Source of the DNA: Microglena sp. YARC
Lineage: Eukaryota; Chlorophyta; Chlorophyceae; Chlamydomonadales; Chlamydomonadaceae
Direction of reading: 5' to 3'
Assembly (NCBI GenBank): GCA_022414725.1
Contig: CM039462.1
Location: forward strand, 12,751,610 to 12,815,609
DNA length: 64,000 nucleotides
Part shown: piece by piece, positions 19,475-32,404 of the stretch
How the letters are laid out: each line of letters opens with the position of its first letter
How positions within the stretch are numbered: the stretch's first letter is position 1
Position numbers and translations under genes: made by a program
Notes under the pieces: model-generated
Told to the model about the DNA's origin: nothing
Databases searched by the model: none
The model's input: only the letters and a program-made list of their open reading frames with translations

Positions 19475-21792
19475 AATTCCTAGTCAATGGAGTCCCTTTA
19501 TCCACAGGCACAGGGGGTACATCACCATGGCTTCAAAAACCAATCTGGACTTTATTCGTTGAGTAATGTGGCAATAGGTAAAGAAACTCCATCCCATGCC
19601 TTGGACGTGGTTGGAAACATCCTCTGTTCAGGCGAAACAAAAACCAGTTATTTCAAATGCGGCTATGTTCAAATTGGTGGTACAACCGTTAAATCAGTTT
19701 TTACAGATCTAAGTGTAGAAGCTGGTGGTAATCTGAATTGTATATGTGACGCAGGAGGATATAGGGTATCTTCCTACAATTGGTATAGGCATAATGGCGG
19801 AGGTAACCCAATTTCACTTTTGATGAAATTAACATTAGACGGGAAACTAGGTATTGGTACAACAAACCCAGGGTATGCACTCGATGTTGTTGGTGATTTG
19901 AACATAACATAACAGTTTAAAGCACAGAGTCTCATACACCCTCGCGGTGTCAAGTAGACTTTAACATGTAATGTTAATGTAATGTAATAACAGGGAACTA
20001 CAGGGTGAACGGGGTAATACAACCTGGAGGAGGTACCTCCACAAATACATTCGGGAACATAACAATTAAGACTAATCAAATAAAGTGCGTTAATTCAGAA
20101 TTCAAAAATATATGTACTGGGGATTACAACTGTTACATAAATTTTGATAAATCTTATGTAGATAACAACAATGAAAAGAGCTTTAATTGGTACCGAAACG
20201 GGCCAGATCCATGGTCTTCGTACAGGATTATGAGGCTAACTGAACGTGGAAATCTCGGTATTGGAACGGATAATCCCGCGTATAGATTGCATGTCCTTGG
20301 AGATGTGAATATTGTTGGTGTTTACCGTGTAAATGGGGTTCCAATCGGAATGAGCACTTTTAATGGGGATTATAATTCGTTAAATAATAAACCGACGCTA
20401 TTTGATGGGAATTATGCGTCATTGACTGGGAAACCTGTGTTATTTGATTCGGATTATAATTCGTTAAATAATAAACCATTCACTCCATGGGCAGCCTCAA
20501 CAGCATCAGTAGGTATACATTATAGTGAAAACGGTGTTAATCGGACAGTTGGAATAAATACATTCACAAATAGTCGAAATCCTCTATGTGTTCAGACATA
20601 TAATCTGAGGCTAGATGATGGCAGTGCAAACGACAAATATCATATAATGATATCAAACATAGGTACATTGTCCGGTGAACATGGGATGGCATTTACCGCG
20701 AATATGACGGCTTATGTTACGACTGATATGCCCGACTCCGCTATAACTTCAAGCCGAGACAACCCAGAATTTCAAGGTGGAAGTTTGCGTTTTAAAACAC
20801 GTAATGCGATTAGTGGTGGTTTGTTACAAACACGTATGATAATTCATAATAACGGAAATATTGGAATTGGTAAACTAGTACCAGCATATCTCCTAGACGT
20901 GAATGGCACTATAAATGTTCAACAATTATTAATAAACGGTGTCGCAATTAATCCGTCTGGAGCTGGATTTTCTGGGAATTAGAACGATTTGACAAACAAA
21001 CCTGCTTTATTTTCAGGGGCATATTCGGCACTATCAGGCCTCCCAAACCTGTTTAACGGACAATACTCATCACTATCAGGACTTCCGACTTTATTCGACA
21101 AACAGTACACATCATTACTCGGTCGTCCAACGTTATTTAATGGTACCTGGGGGTCCCTTTCCGGAAAACCTATCCTTTTCGATGGAAATTATAATTCATT
21201 AACTAATCGCCCTGTAATCCCTGCTTCCACCGAAAGCTATTGGACAGCAGTCGAACCGGGTGTAATGTTCTCAGCCACGGGTAATAGATATGTAACGACC
21301 TTGATACTTGTTATTGATTTTGAGACATTTCCGAAAATGGAGTTTCACGATCAATGGGGTGCTAACAAATTTAGTCTGACATTTCAAGGTACTAACAATC
21401 GAATAGAATTAGCCTTTATACAAGATATTGGGACCCCAGCAACGAATATCCCCTATGTTTACATTTCTACTTCTGGCGCAATATCCGGGAACTCAGATCG
21501 TCGACTCAAAAACCATATAGGGTTTATTGACCCACAAGAATCATTAAATAAAATTAATCAATTAATGCCTGTAAAATACGCATTTAAACATGACCCAGAT
21601 AATGTCGATTATGGCCTTTCCGCTCAGGATGTCCAAGATGTTTATCCCCATCTCGTTGGTAAAGACAGTAATGATAATTTAACATTAAATTATTCCGGAC
21701 TTGTTCCACACTTGATAGCAGCTGTCCAACAATTGAGTGCTTCTGTTAAATTATTAAATGCTGAAGTAGCTTTTTTGAAAACAAAAATTTGA
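19475..21792 (+). pseudogene. S74-type fibre protein, copy A, interrupted and with nonsense codon
   Basis: Copy of 35785-38100. Besides the N-terminal truncation and the small insertion at 19910-19992 that both copies share, this copy carries TAG at 20980-20982 where copy B has TAT, a single change within the YNDLTNKPALF repeat region. The C-terminal S74 chaperone domain is open from 20989 and identical to copy B. See copy B for domains. Confidence 0.8.
19910..19992. mobile_element. Small insertion in fibre gene, copy A
   Basis: Same insertion as 36219-36300; ATAACA at 19904-19909 and 19987-19992 flanks it as a target duplication. Confidence 0.55.
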
Positions 21793-21829
21793 ATCATACT
21801 TAAGAATCTTGAGCATATTATATATTACA
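21787..21829 (+). promoter_or_regulatory. Putative element promoter, copy A
   Basis: CTTAAGA, a 14-nt spacer and TATATTACA, 12 nt before the ATG at 21841. The same pair occurs before the next gene (CTTAAGA at about 22207 and TATATTACA at 22232-22240, ATG 22249). Promoter role is inferred from recurrence. Confidence 0.4.
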
Positions 21830-21840
21830 AGTATAATAAG

Positions 21841-22203
21841 ATGAGCGACATACGCTGCGCATATGAGCCTACAGGCGACGCACCCATCAAAGTTCACACT
21901 TATTCTAGTGAAATCCACAAGACGAAAATGAAAGAAGACCCTGAATATCGTGCTTATGTAAATAATCTCGCCAGACTTGCAACTGTAAAACGGTGTCAAA
22001 CAGACGGGGCATATCGTGAGAGGCAACAAGCATATACCAGGAACAGGTACCAAAATGATCCTGAATTTAGCGAAAAACGAAATGAACGTGCAAGACTATA
22101 TCATGCAAAAAAAAGAAGAAAAAAAGGCGTTGTTATTGGCAGAAACTGTCGGAGTATAGTGTTAAGTAATAATGCACATTATTTTTTTGAGTATTTTAAG
22201 TAA
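21841..22203 (+). CDS. Small basic protein, copy A
   Basis: Copy of 38149-38466. One extra A in the A-run after 22110 changes the last residues and extends the frame to 120 residues against 105 in copy B. Function unknown; see copy B. Confidence 0.6.
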   Translation: MSDIRCAYEPTGDAPIKVHTYSSEIHKTKMKEDPEYRAYVNNLARLATVKRCQTDGAYRERQQAYTRNRYQNDPEFSEKRNERARLYHAKKRRKKGVVIGRNCRSIVLSNNAHYFFEYFK

Positions 22204-22248
22204 GACGCTTAAGAGATTGTTCACAAATTAATATATTACAGAATTATA

Positions 22249-24396
22249 ATGGCATCACAACAAACTTTGGCAAAATGGTACAAAAAGCATTTGGTAACAG
22301 GAGAAGCTCCACGCAAGATTACTAAAAAGTATGTGATCGAACAGGGTCACGAATCAGTAGAAGAGTTCTATAATGCTGTGGAATGGTACAAGAACTACAT
22401 GAAAGAAGAGGCAAAAAGGTTAGGAGGGAAAAAAGGCAGAATATGATAAGGAACGCTACAAAAAAAACGCTCCCAAAAGGTTAGCCGAATTCGAGCTTTT
22501 CAATCAGGCCAGCAACACTTTGTATGTGTATATATGTATTTCTATCACAAACGCTTTTCGTCCTTTAAAGGATTTCGGCCCAGACACATTGTTGGTTTTG
22601 GCCGAAATTAACCAAGACAAATATACCAAAAAAACTGAAGAGGGAGAGTATGTGTCTAATACTTTAGCTGGGAAAAACAATGTTTTCACAGGATATGCAG
22701 AACTACTGGACAGACTTGACATTGACGACCCAAGTATGGGAGCTTTGTTAACAAGACTCATATCACAATCCCTGGCAATAAAAATTACCTCCAACGAACC
22801 TGTGAATAATACAGTTGATAGGCCGTTCTTGTACAGGACTATCATGGATAACATAAATACTGTTTATACAGAATGTAAGTTCATACGATTTGAGTGGGAC
22901 AATGAAGGAGATAGCTTACAAACAAGTATAAAAAGGACCAGGAATCGGAATTTACCCAACGGAGCATGTGCAATTGAAGCGATTCTAAATGGTTTTCAGC
23001 CAGCATTCGACTCCTACAACAAGAAATTGAAGTATCTTAAACATACACTCACATTTGAATCAATTTATTGGGATATATTCGAAAAAGAATATGACGGAGT
23101 GTCTGACATTGACATGACAGTCGAGGATTATTTGAAGTGGTTCAAGAAGAAAGGTTTTGGAGCAGAAATATACGACAACGAAAACATGGTAGTATGTAAA
23201 TATGAGCCACCACCTGAGGAGCAAACAAAAACATACACTATCCAGAAACTACGTGTCATATATTGGCATGAACATGTGCAGAACATAGACGAAGTGATGT
23301 CTTTTGCCAAGACAACTAAGAAGGACATGTACTCTCGTCCGTCATCCAACTTTGTAGTGCCAAAAGTCAAAAAGGTTACAACAGACATGTATCACTTGGC
23401 AAACAAATACGAAGACATATTCCCAATTATTAAAGCTGGAATGGAAGCATCAAAAAAGGACATCAGAATCATCTACAACGGAGATATGAAAGAAGTTCTG
23501 TTAAACTTAGTTCAAAAAGAAGGATGTGACCCCAAGCCGATCATGCAAACTGGACATATTATTTCACGGTTAGAATTGAACCACATCGTGACAAAGGACG
23601 ACAAACCTGTAGCCATCTCAGTTGAGAATGCATCTCAAGTGCAAGTTTTTCAAAATGTCCAATTCTAGACGTAGACACGTTTGTAGACTACAAGAACCTG
23701 GACTCAGAAGTGAAGGGATCGTTTCTAAGTAATAAATTTAAATCCGAGATGAGCATTGAAGCCAGTGAGGTTTTCAAAACATGTTTAGATCGAGTACCAA
23801 TGGGCAGGCTTGTTGACAAAGATCTGTCTACCATAGATCTTGACGAGATTACAGCGTTTGATATCAATAAGCATTACTTTACTTGCATATGGATGTTGGT
23901 TGATGGACCAGGGTTCCCAGTTATAAATTCATGGGATATATTCTACACATACATAGGTGATAAACCACAAAATGAAGCAAAATTCACGACTAAGAAACAA
24001 AAGGTTGTGGAATATGACGAACCGTTTCAAAACAACTTCACGCATACAACACTTGATTCTCAGGGCGGAATAGTTAAAAGGAAACCGTTCAACAAAGGAT
24101 ACCTGTATCTCGTCAGAATAGATGAAGAACACCCCATTTACAACCAGGATAAAATGCTCATTTATGGGTACGAAGTTGTGCAATTGAAATTCAAGTACAC
24201 AATATTGACATATCTGCGAGTTGAGTGGAAGAAGTGTAGGTATCTAGCAACTATATTAAAACAGTGTTTGGGGGAGGGGAAGTACGGACACATCCCAAAA
24301 GATTTGTTAAAGGGAATCCCTAACGAACTGTCCCTTAAGGCCTTTTTGGAAAAAAACACAACACTAGCATTCAAAAATCTTCAAGAACAGATCTGA
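22249..24396 (+). pseudogene. TVpol-like DNA polymerase, copy A, frameshifted
   Basis: Copy of 38556-40704. Three open pieces: 22249-22446, 22520-23668 and 23710-24396. Compared with copy B, the frame is kept at the A-run near 22675 where B is broken, but broken near 23646 (CAAGTTTTTC against CAAGGTTTTTC in B). One missense difference changes Met to Arg in B at 23187. The complementary breaks point to homopolymer errors or independent decay of a gene that was intact before duplication. Confidence 0.7.
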
Positions 24397-24439
24397 TGCT
24401 GTAGAATATGCAAACAAACACAAAGGAAATGTTATACCT

Positions 24440-26210
24440 ATGGCAGACGACGTGTTTCTTGTAACCATCACACAGAAAACAGAGCTCATAAACGGATTTC
24501 TACCAATGAGGTATGCCCTCAAGAATCTAGCAAGATTCCAGATCAATGACGCATATGAAAAGCTGAGCGTCGACAATCAAGTGCTTGCTGTAAAAACCGA
24601 CTGCCTATATGCCATAATAAAAGACGGAAACTGTATCAAACAGCGAATTGGCCCATATTTCGGTCAATACAAGATATTGAAAGGATCTCTGCCTCCCAAT
24701 AACGAGATTGTACAATACAAAACAAAACAAATCATAACATACCCAGAGCAAGATATTCGTATTGTTGACAAGGTTTTACCAAAAACAATCATTGATGGGT
24801 TTGCCGGTTGTGGAAAGAGCTATGCTGCTCAAGACTATGTCTATAAACCTTTGGGGAAAAATAAGAAACAACGTTTTGAGGATAAGGAAATATTGGTGGT
24901 ATGCCCATATAACTCCCAGGTTAACAATGTGCTAACGAAAAGCAGGGAAGACGGACATGATATCCAAGCATGCACATTTCACAATCTTATTGGCCTCATT
25001 TTCGAAGGAGAGTATGGGAAGAACAACGCATTTTCACTAGATGACATTAAAGCCATCATATTCGAGGAAGTAATGTTGATGACCAGGAGACATATGAATG
25101 AAATGAACAAGTTCATGCACAAACACCCACATATATGTGTCATAGCCAATGGGGATTCACACCAACTGGAATCGATTGATGATGATGCTACAATTGAGAT
25201 GAAATGTGACTATGTGCAAAAAATATTCGATAATAAATATACATTAACATTCAACCATAGACTGAAAACACAACAAGACAGAGATGATATGCTCCTCATC
25301 CAAGACGACCTATTTGACGAAACCAAAGATTTACAAGAAACCATCAGAAAATGGTTCGGGGATAGAATGCTTTCCTCGTTAGAAGATGTTAGTAAGCTAA
25401 AAATCAAGAGAGCAATCAGCTATCTTGTGTACAGCTCAAAGGTTTTGAACACTTTCGTGGACGATCGCCTGGAGAAAAGTAAAAAGCGGAAGGCAGCACA
25501 ATGCTATACGCTGGCGGATGGCATATCACTTCGGCCAAGAGCTAGTTTGCAAAACCAATATCACAAAGAAACATTTAGTCGATAAAAATGGTAAACACAT
25601 TTCAGAATCGTTAGTTTTTGGAAAGTTTGTAGATATAAAGTTGCGTCCGAATCAGAGGTACATAATCAATGGACAGAACAAAAAGGAATTCAAACTGCAG
25701 GACATTTCAGATGAAAATCTTATAGTAAGTTTATCACACGACATGATCTGCAAATGGTTCGAGCTAAGTCACTGTAATACGTGTCACAGCGAACAAGGCT
25801 CTTGCATTGCAGAGAAGTTTGTCATAACAGATCTGCTAACAATCACGGACAGGAGATGGGTATACTCAGCTGTTTCCAGGTGCAGCAAGCTATCTGACGT
25901 ATATTTTCTGCAGATGGACTTGACAGACCTGAGGTTAGACGAGTACTTCAAAGACAAAATACAGGATTACAAAAAACAAGACAGGTCAAAGAAACGTGAT
26001 TATGACTACATGTTCGAGGAGTCTGTAGACGTGGAATGGTGCAAGGAGCAATACATCAAAAACAATGTATGTATTGGATGTCAAGGACACATGAAGGTGG
26101 AGAAGAGTAGCAAAATTCAATGTACTGTTGACAGAATAGATAATGGATTTGCACACTTCAAGTGGAATTGCAGATTAATGTGCAATAAGTGCAATACCGG
26201 TAAAAAATAA
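24440..26210 (+). pseudogene. SF1 helicase-HNH protein, copy A
   Basis: Identical in layout to 40748-42518, with the same frame changes at the 5' end and near 25520. Two open pieces, 24440-25585 and 25518-26210. See copy B for motifs. Confidence 0.75.
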
Positions 26211-26237
26211 GTTTAAACGTCATAATATAAATATAGG

Positions 26238-27317
26238 ATGACGAATCTTGAATCAATTTTAAACAATAACCCGAATCTAAAATTGCTGTCCAAGGCAAAG
26301 CTATTTACAAGGCTAAAAGATGACGGGATTACCAAACGAGATATTGAAGATTACTTCAATCCACGAGAACTCACACAAATTTACCAAAGACCACAAAATG
26401 CCAAATTCAAATTCAAAATAACCGCCCCTCCAAGATCTTTCCAAATCGATGTAGCAATAATGCCATTGTCGAGCAAGAGGATAAATAATAACATAAACCA
26501 AATTCTTATGTGCATAGACATCATTTCTAGAAAGGCTTATTGTTACCCACTGAAAAGCGGTAAGATGGATGACATTTTAGATACCTATCAGGAATTTGTA
26601 GGCGATGTAGACGAAGATATCAACAGTGTATCAGGAGATAATTTTTTTGCATCTTCAATATTTGAGTCTTTCAATAAAGAACTAAATATAAGGATTTTTA
26701 CAGACGTTGCAAAAGAAGACCACATTACTCCGATGGGGAACAAGCTGGGAATCGTTGACCGCTTTACCAGGACTCTGAAAGGTTTGATAAAGAAACACTC
26801 ACTGGAGAACAAGACTAAAAAATGGGTAGATGCACTTGGTGATATTGTTGAGCTTTACAACAATACAGCCCATTCTGGGTTGAAAGATGCAACCCCAGAA
26901 GAAGTGTATGATGATTATGACTACAGCCAAAAGCTATATGAAGCTCAGTCAAAAAAGAATGAAAAGATGAATGACAAAGTGACCATGAAAGTAGGGGACA
27001 GAGTGCGTGTAATGTTACAGAAGAAGACCTTTGAAAAGGAGAAAGCCACGTTTTCCACAGAGATTTACACCATTGAAGAACATATAGGATACAGATTCAA
27101 GCTCAAAGGAGTCAAACGTCTATACAGACCAAGCGAAATGAACATTGTTACAAATGTGAAAGACAGATTAGAGCCAGAAAAAGAAGACAATCAAATCAGA
27201 AGGATGCAAAGATCAAAGGCATTTAATTCCTATGACGAGATTGTTACTGCTCTTGATAAGAAGGACGAACCAAAAGCAAAAATAACAGTGCGAAAGCCCA
27301 AACGGTTTGCTGAGTAA
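26238..27317 (+). CDS. Retroviral-type (rve) DDE/D integrase, copy A
   Basis: Intact 359-residue frame identical in protein sequence to copy B (42545-43624). Catalytic acidic positions map to 26448, 26637 and 26757. The only gene of the block intact in both copies. Confidence 0.85.
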   Translation: MTNLESILNNNPNLKLLSKAKLFTRLKDDGITKRDIEDYFNPRELTQIYQRPQNAKFKFKITAPPRSFQIDVAIMPLSSKRINNNINQILMCIDIISRKAYCYPLKSGKMDDILDTYQEFVGDVDEDINSVSGDNFFASSIFESFNKELNIRIFTDVAKEDHITPMGNKLGIVDRFTRTLKGLIKKHSLENKTKKWVDALGDIVELYNNTAHSGLKDATPEEVYDDYDYSQKLYEAQSKKNEKMNDKVTMKVGDRVRVMLQKKTFEKEKATFSTEIYTIEEHIGYRFKLKGVKRLYRPSEMNIVTNVKDRLEPEKEDNQIRRMQRSKAFNSYDEIVTALDKKDEPKAKITVRKPKRFAE

Positions 27318-29454
27318 CCAGGATCCTCCATTCCTCCTCCTGCGAGTAGCGGGGGCGGAACGGTAACCGGTCTATCAGTCGCATCCTGCGCGGAGAGTAG
27401 AAAGGTGTAACAAAGTGTAACGAATCGTAAATTGTCGTATTTTGTCGTATTTTGTCGTATTTTTTCTTATCTATTCGCGGGACACACGTCAGCTCTCGAA
27501 TCTATAAGGCGAATCGCGTCAGCTCCCGAATCTTAGGCGAATTGTTGGTACTGCATGATCATTTGAGAGAATATCGACAGAACGCCCACAAAAACAAATA
27601 GCCCGGGCCATCGCTAGACAGTCGCGGAATTTACCTACCCTTCTTTGGCATTTTTCGGAATTTTCTATATACTCGGGAAAGATGCCGTCGTGCCGCTAGT
27701 GCCATACTTAGTGCCATACTAACCTGCTGTCGAAAGCTTGCCCCGGAGAGCACTTCTTCGCGTACGGATCTCAGGTGAGGTTTGCGTACTGTAGACGCGG
27801 TGTTTTCATTTGTCGTTTCCCTCCTGCCCTGTGGACTCAATCTAGGGACATGGAGCATGTCCAACACAACAGCTGACTAACAACCTCCCATCGTGGACAC
27901 ACGAAAAACATGTTCCACATCCATCAGAAACAGCCCAAGAAAGGAGGCATACGCCTCAACTGCATTCACACACCTGCTACAATAAATGACATACACATGA
28001 CGGCTCTCTCACAGTTTTCCAAGTTCTACAAGTAAAAGCATACCATTGGATGCCAAGCCTAGACATAAAACATAATATGACAATCTACGTTCAATATTTT
28101 AAACGATCAAGTTGTTGGCAATCGCAATTAGCAAATGTATCTCGCTGCACGTCATTTCACCTTGGCATACCCACGTGGACAACTTTGTCATATTTTTCAA
28201 CATTCAACAACAAATGTAATCCAATTTGGTTTGGAAATGTAATCCAATTTGGCTTGGAAAATTCTAATTGGAAATGTAATCCAATTTGGCTTGGAAAATT
28301 CTACGAACCCCCCTCGTAAAATGTTGGGCTCTGTATCGTAAAATTCGGACACCCCATTGTAATTTAAGGTTTACGAACTAGGATTTGATGGTTCGTAAAC
28401 TGAATGGAGCTAGTTCGTAAAATTCCGGCGCCCTTTTATTACGAACTAGGATTTGATAGTTCGTAAACTAAATGGTGCTGGTTCGTAAAATACCGGGCAC
28501 CCTTCGTGGAATAACCCTCCTTGAATACCGGGAATTTGGTCCCGGATTGTACAGGGAATTTGGTCCCGGATTGTAGTATTTAATACTGGACCGACCCTTT
28601 TCTTATTCTGTAAATTCGGGACCTGGGCTCCGGGCTAGGTTAGGTTCCGGGTATTTCCCGGATTGGGTCCCGGTTTTTTTTCCGGGCAGTGCTTGCACTG
28701 GAGACTTTGGATCATACGAGATGTATAGATGGATTGCAATGTTTTATTTACAGACTTATTATTTACAGTTTTTTAGACTGAAAAATTCGAATTCAAAAAA
28801 GTGATAATGAACAATAGCTATTATAATTTGGCCATTTACAAATTCTCCTCATTTGTGGGAGAAATCGTACCCATGAATTGAGCCTAGAAAATGGTACTCA
28901 TCTGATTAGCTCTGACTAGCTATATGTTCTGTATTCTGTCCCTGCCCCCCCCCACTGGCTAGTCTAGCTATAGCTACTATTATATGATGAGTGATAGCAT
29001 CAGGTGCAGTGTCATCATCAGGCTTCTATCTTGATCTTGTCCCTCTACTCATCCCAGCATGCTGATGACTTGCTCCTTGTCCACCATGCCGCAATATGCG
29101 GAAGTCACTGCCTGCCGGAACTGCAGCAGCATGAAAGGAAGGAGGTGGAGTTAGAAGATTATTAGTTGCTTGGCCAAGCACAAGCCACTTGAATAATCAA
29201 CGAATCAGCAAGCAAGAAAGCAAGTAAGTAATTACGATAATGAGACAGATGTTGCAGCATATTAGTCACATGTTGCAGCATACAAGACAGATGGTGCAAC
29301 GTACAAGACAAATGGTTCATTGTACAAGACAAATGGTGCAGCGTACAAGACACAAGGTGCTGCATACAAGACAAATGGAGCACCATCCAAGTATCAAATC
29401 ATGGTCCAGCATAGAAGGCAAATGGCGCCGTGTACAAGGCACATGGTGCAAAAA
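27318..29454. other. Non-coding spacer, copy A
   Basis: Holds an inverted-repeat arm (about 27733-27865), ATCCAATTTGG duplications (28217-28297), two 68-bp units around ACGAACTAGGATTTGAT (28373, 28441), two GGGAATTTGGTCCCGGATTG units (28549-28597) and a run of ACAAGACAAATGG-type units (29249-29450). No gene supported. Confidence 0.6.
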
Positions 29455-30237
29455 TACTGTGAGACAATCAGTCAGTGAGTCTGTGAGACAGTGCTTCAAT
29501 TATTCAGTGAGCCAGTGAGTCTGTGAGTCTGTGAGTTAGTGAGTCAGTGAGTCAGTGAGTCAATGAGTCAGTGAGTCAATCAGTTAGTGAGTCAGTGACT
29601 CAATGAGTCAGTGAGTCAATCAATCAGTGAGTCAGTGAGACAATGAGTCAGTGAGTAAGTGAGATAATGATTCAGTGAGTCAGTGAGTGAGTGACTCAAT
29701 CAGTCAGTGATGCAGTGAGTCTGTGAGTTAGTGAGTCTGTGAGCCTGTAAGTTAGTGAGTCAGTGAGTCAGTGAGTCAGTGAATCAGTGAGTCAGTATGT
29801 CAATGTGTCATTGAGTCATTGATTCAGTGAGTCAATGAGTCAATCAGTCGGTGAGTCACTGACTCAATGAGTCAGTGAGTCAATCAATCAGTGAGTCAGT
29901 GAGACAATGAGTCAGTGTATCAGTGAGACAGTGATTCAGTGATCCAGTGAGTCAGTGAGCCAGTGAGTGAGTGACTCAATCAGTCAGTGATTGAGTAAGT
30001 CTGTGAGTAAGTGAGTCTGTGAGTCAGTGAGTCAGTGAGTATGTGAGTTAGTGAGGCAGTGAGTCAGTGAGTTTGTGAGTCAGTGAATCAGTGATTCAAT
30101 GTGTCAATGCGTCATTGCGTCAGTGAGTCAGTGAGTTAGTGAGTCAATCAGTCAGTGAGGCAGTGAGTCAATCAGTTAATCAGTCAATCAGTCAGTGAGA
30201 CATTGATTCAGTGATTCAGTGATTCTGTGAGTCAGTT
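29455..30237. repeat. GTGAGTCA octamer satellite, copy A first block
   Basis: About 780 bp of degenerate 8-bp units (GTGAGTCA, with TTGAGTCA and CAATCAGT variants). Purely repetitive, no spacers, so not a CRISPR array. Confidence 0.9.
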
Positions 30238-30271
30238 CCTATAATAAGCCCACGGACCCCACCCCAGGGCC

Positions 30272-30430
30272 GTGCGTGTGCGTGACTGCGTGTGCGTGTG
30301 CGTGTGCGTGTGCGTGTGCGTGTGCGTGTGCGTGTGCGTGTGCGTGTGCGTGTGCGTGTGCGTGTGCGTGTGCGTGTGCGTGTGCGTGTGCGTGTGCGTG
30401 TGCGTGTGCGTGTGCGTGTGCGTGTGCGGG
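30272..30430. repeat. (TGCGTG)n hexamer tract, copy A
   Basis: About 25 units of TGCGTG, with one interruption (GTGACTGCG at 30281) and a following G-rich GGGGCAGGGGC stretch. Apparent open frames here are repeat artefacts. Confidence 0.95.
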
Positions 30431-30477
30431 GGCAGGGGCGGGGGCAGGGGCAGGGGCGGGGGCACACCGGGCGGGGG

Positions 30478-30987
30478 TAGGAGCAAGCCACGCCACCTGC
30501 CGCTGGCCAAAAACCCGTTCAGTAGGACGGGACGTACCGTTCACGTCTGGGATGGGCCCAAACGTGAAATACCTTGTAAAATTCCTTAAAATCCACCAGA
30601 CTCCTGATTGGTCTCATTTTTCTTGTATCAAATAATTAGAATTAAAGCCAATCTATAAATGTGCATTGCATGAACGTTCAGCACTGCTAAACATCCAACA
30701 ACCCTTCAAAAACTCTCATTTTCGTCACTTTTTAGCCAACAAAGCTGCAACATCCATTGATTCAATGAAATTCAATTACATCAAATTTAATCTAATTTAA
30801 TCCTATTTGAATTGACAATACATACAGCAATTGCATGCATCCAAATCACGTGAATTAAATTAAAATGAAATGAATAAAATCGAATTAAAATAAAACAACA
30901 TTCAATACAATTAAAATAAAATTAATTAAAGTAAACTGAATTGAGGATTCAATTCATTTCATTCGGGACGCGCCACCAGGCGCCCTT
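30478..30987. other. AT-rich spacer between satellites, copy A
   Basis: No gene; AATTAAAATAAAA-type low complexity toward the right. One base differs from copy B here and there. Confidence 0.6.
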
Positions 30988-31534
30988 AATCAGTCAGTGA
31001 GTGAGTGACTCAATCAGTCAGTGATTCAGTGAGCCTATGAGTCTGTGAGTCTGTGAGTCTGTGAGTTAGTGAGTCAGTCAGTCAGTGAGTCATGACTAAC
31101 TAATCAGTGAGTCAGTGAGTCAGTGAGTCGATGAGTCATTTAGTGAGTCAGTGAGCCAGTGAGTCAGTGAGTTAGAGAGTCAGTGAGTTAGAGAGTCAGT
31201 GAGTTAGAGAGTCAGTGAGTTAGAGAGTCAGTGAGTCAATCAGTCAGTGAGTTAGTGAGTTAGAGAGTCAGTGAGTCAATCAGTCAGTGAGTCAGTGATT
31301 CAGTGAGCCAGTGAGTCAGTGAGTCATTGAGTCAGAGAGTTAGTGGGTCAGTGAGTCAGTGAGTTAGAGAGTCAGTGAGTCAATGAGTCAGTGAGTCAAT
31401 CAGTCAGTGAGCCAGTGACACAGTGAGTCAATCATTTAGGGAGCTAGTGAGCTAGTGAGCAAGTGAGTCAGTGAGTCATTGAGTTAGTAAGTCAGTGAGT
31501 CAATCAGTTAGTGAGTCAGTGAGTCAGTGAGTCT
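30988..31534. repeat. GTGAGTCA octamer satellite, copy A second block
   Basis: Same family as 29455-30237, including AGTTAGAGAGTC higher-order units at 31168-31260. Ends at the junction to copy B's spacer. Confidence 0.9.
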
Positions 31535-32404
31535 TGACTTGGAATTAATGGGCTTAGGGTACAGGGTACTATGGTTTACTAAGCTAAGTTCCGAATTCTC
31601 CGTGATTTCGGGAGAATTCGTACCAATTTGGGATGAATCCAGTTCGTAATTTGCTACATAGGCTTCGTAAAATGCTTTGGGTATGAATCCAGTTCGTAAA
31701 TTGATCATAGGCTTCGTAACAGGCTATGGGGATTCTCGATCTACGAACCCCCCCTCGTAATTTGCTATTTGGGCTTCGTAAAATGCTTTAGATGATAGAC
31801 AAAACTTTACTAAGGGTCCTCATGACATTTTACGAGGGGGGGTCGTAGATTTTCACTTTACGAAACCTGTCCGAGAATTAGCAAGTTCGTAAAATGCTGT
31901 TTTATTCATAGTGAAACCCAAACGACATCGTGAACCATACCCCACCCCCGGGGCCGACCTCCAGGGCACCCGCCAGGGCACCCTACTATTTACATTTTTC
32001 CTGGTAAAAAAATAGTATGGAGACGAAGAGCAGCGTCACTGCTGGCTGGTAACGACCAAGGTAAGTAGCCCCTTTCAGTGACATACAACGGTCTAGTGGT
32101 AGACCAAATCGCCTGAGGATGAAGTGTCGGGGGTTCGACTCCCCCTTTGGTCCCTCTTAGCGTTGCAGGTCGTTGTCAACCGCGATGGTAGTTTGACCAG
32201 TTGAGGTAGGAGACCGCTCCCCAACCGCGTGCGACGGGCTCCCTTATATAATACCACGCCCCACCAGGCGTTATCATTACCTAAGTAAGTAAGTTCAAGT
32301 TCAAAATCAGCTGTGGGTAGCCAATTGGGCTAAATGGGCATGCCCTACCTCAAATAATGGACACCAGGGGAGTAGGGTACTACTAAGGGCGCGCGGCAGC
32401 GCGG

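Noticed and set aside
27631..27867. 78-residue minus-strand gene, repeated at 43938
   Set aside because: Its sequence is the inverted-repeat arm; the match to 34052 is at DNA level and not evidence of coding.
29455..30237. Regular short repeats as a CRISPR array
   Set aside because: Units are 8 bp, contiguous and degenerate with no unique spacers; this is a satellite.
30216..30635. Open frames of Thr-Arg, His-Thr, Cys-Val and Ala-His dipeptides
   Set aside because: Products of the (TGCGTG)n tract in all frames.
32085..32155. tRNA-like sequence with GTCTAGTGGTAGACC and GGGGTTCGACTCCCC
   Set aside because: D-arm-like and T-arm-like pieces exist, but no anticodon stem or acceptor of correct spacing; at best a tRNA-derived relic.
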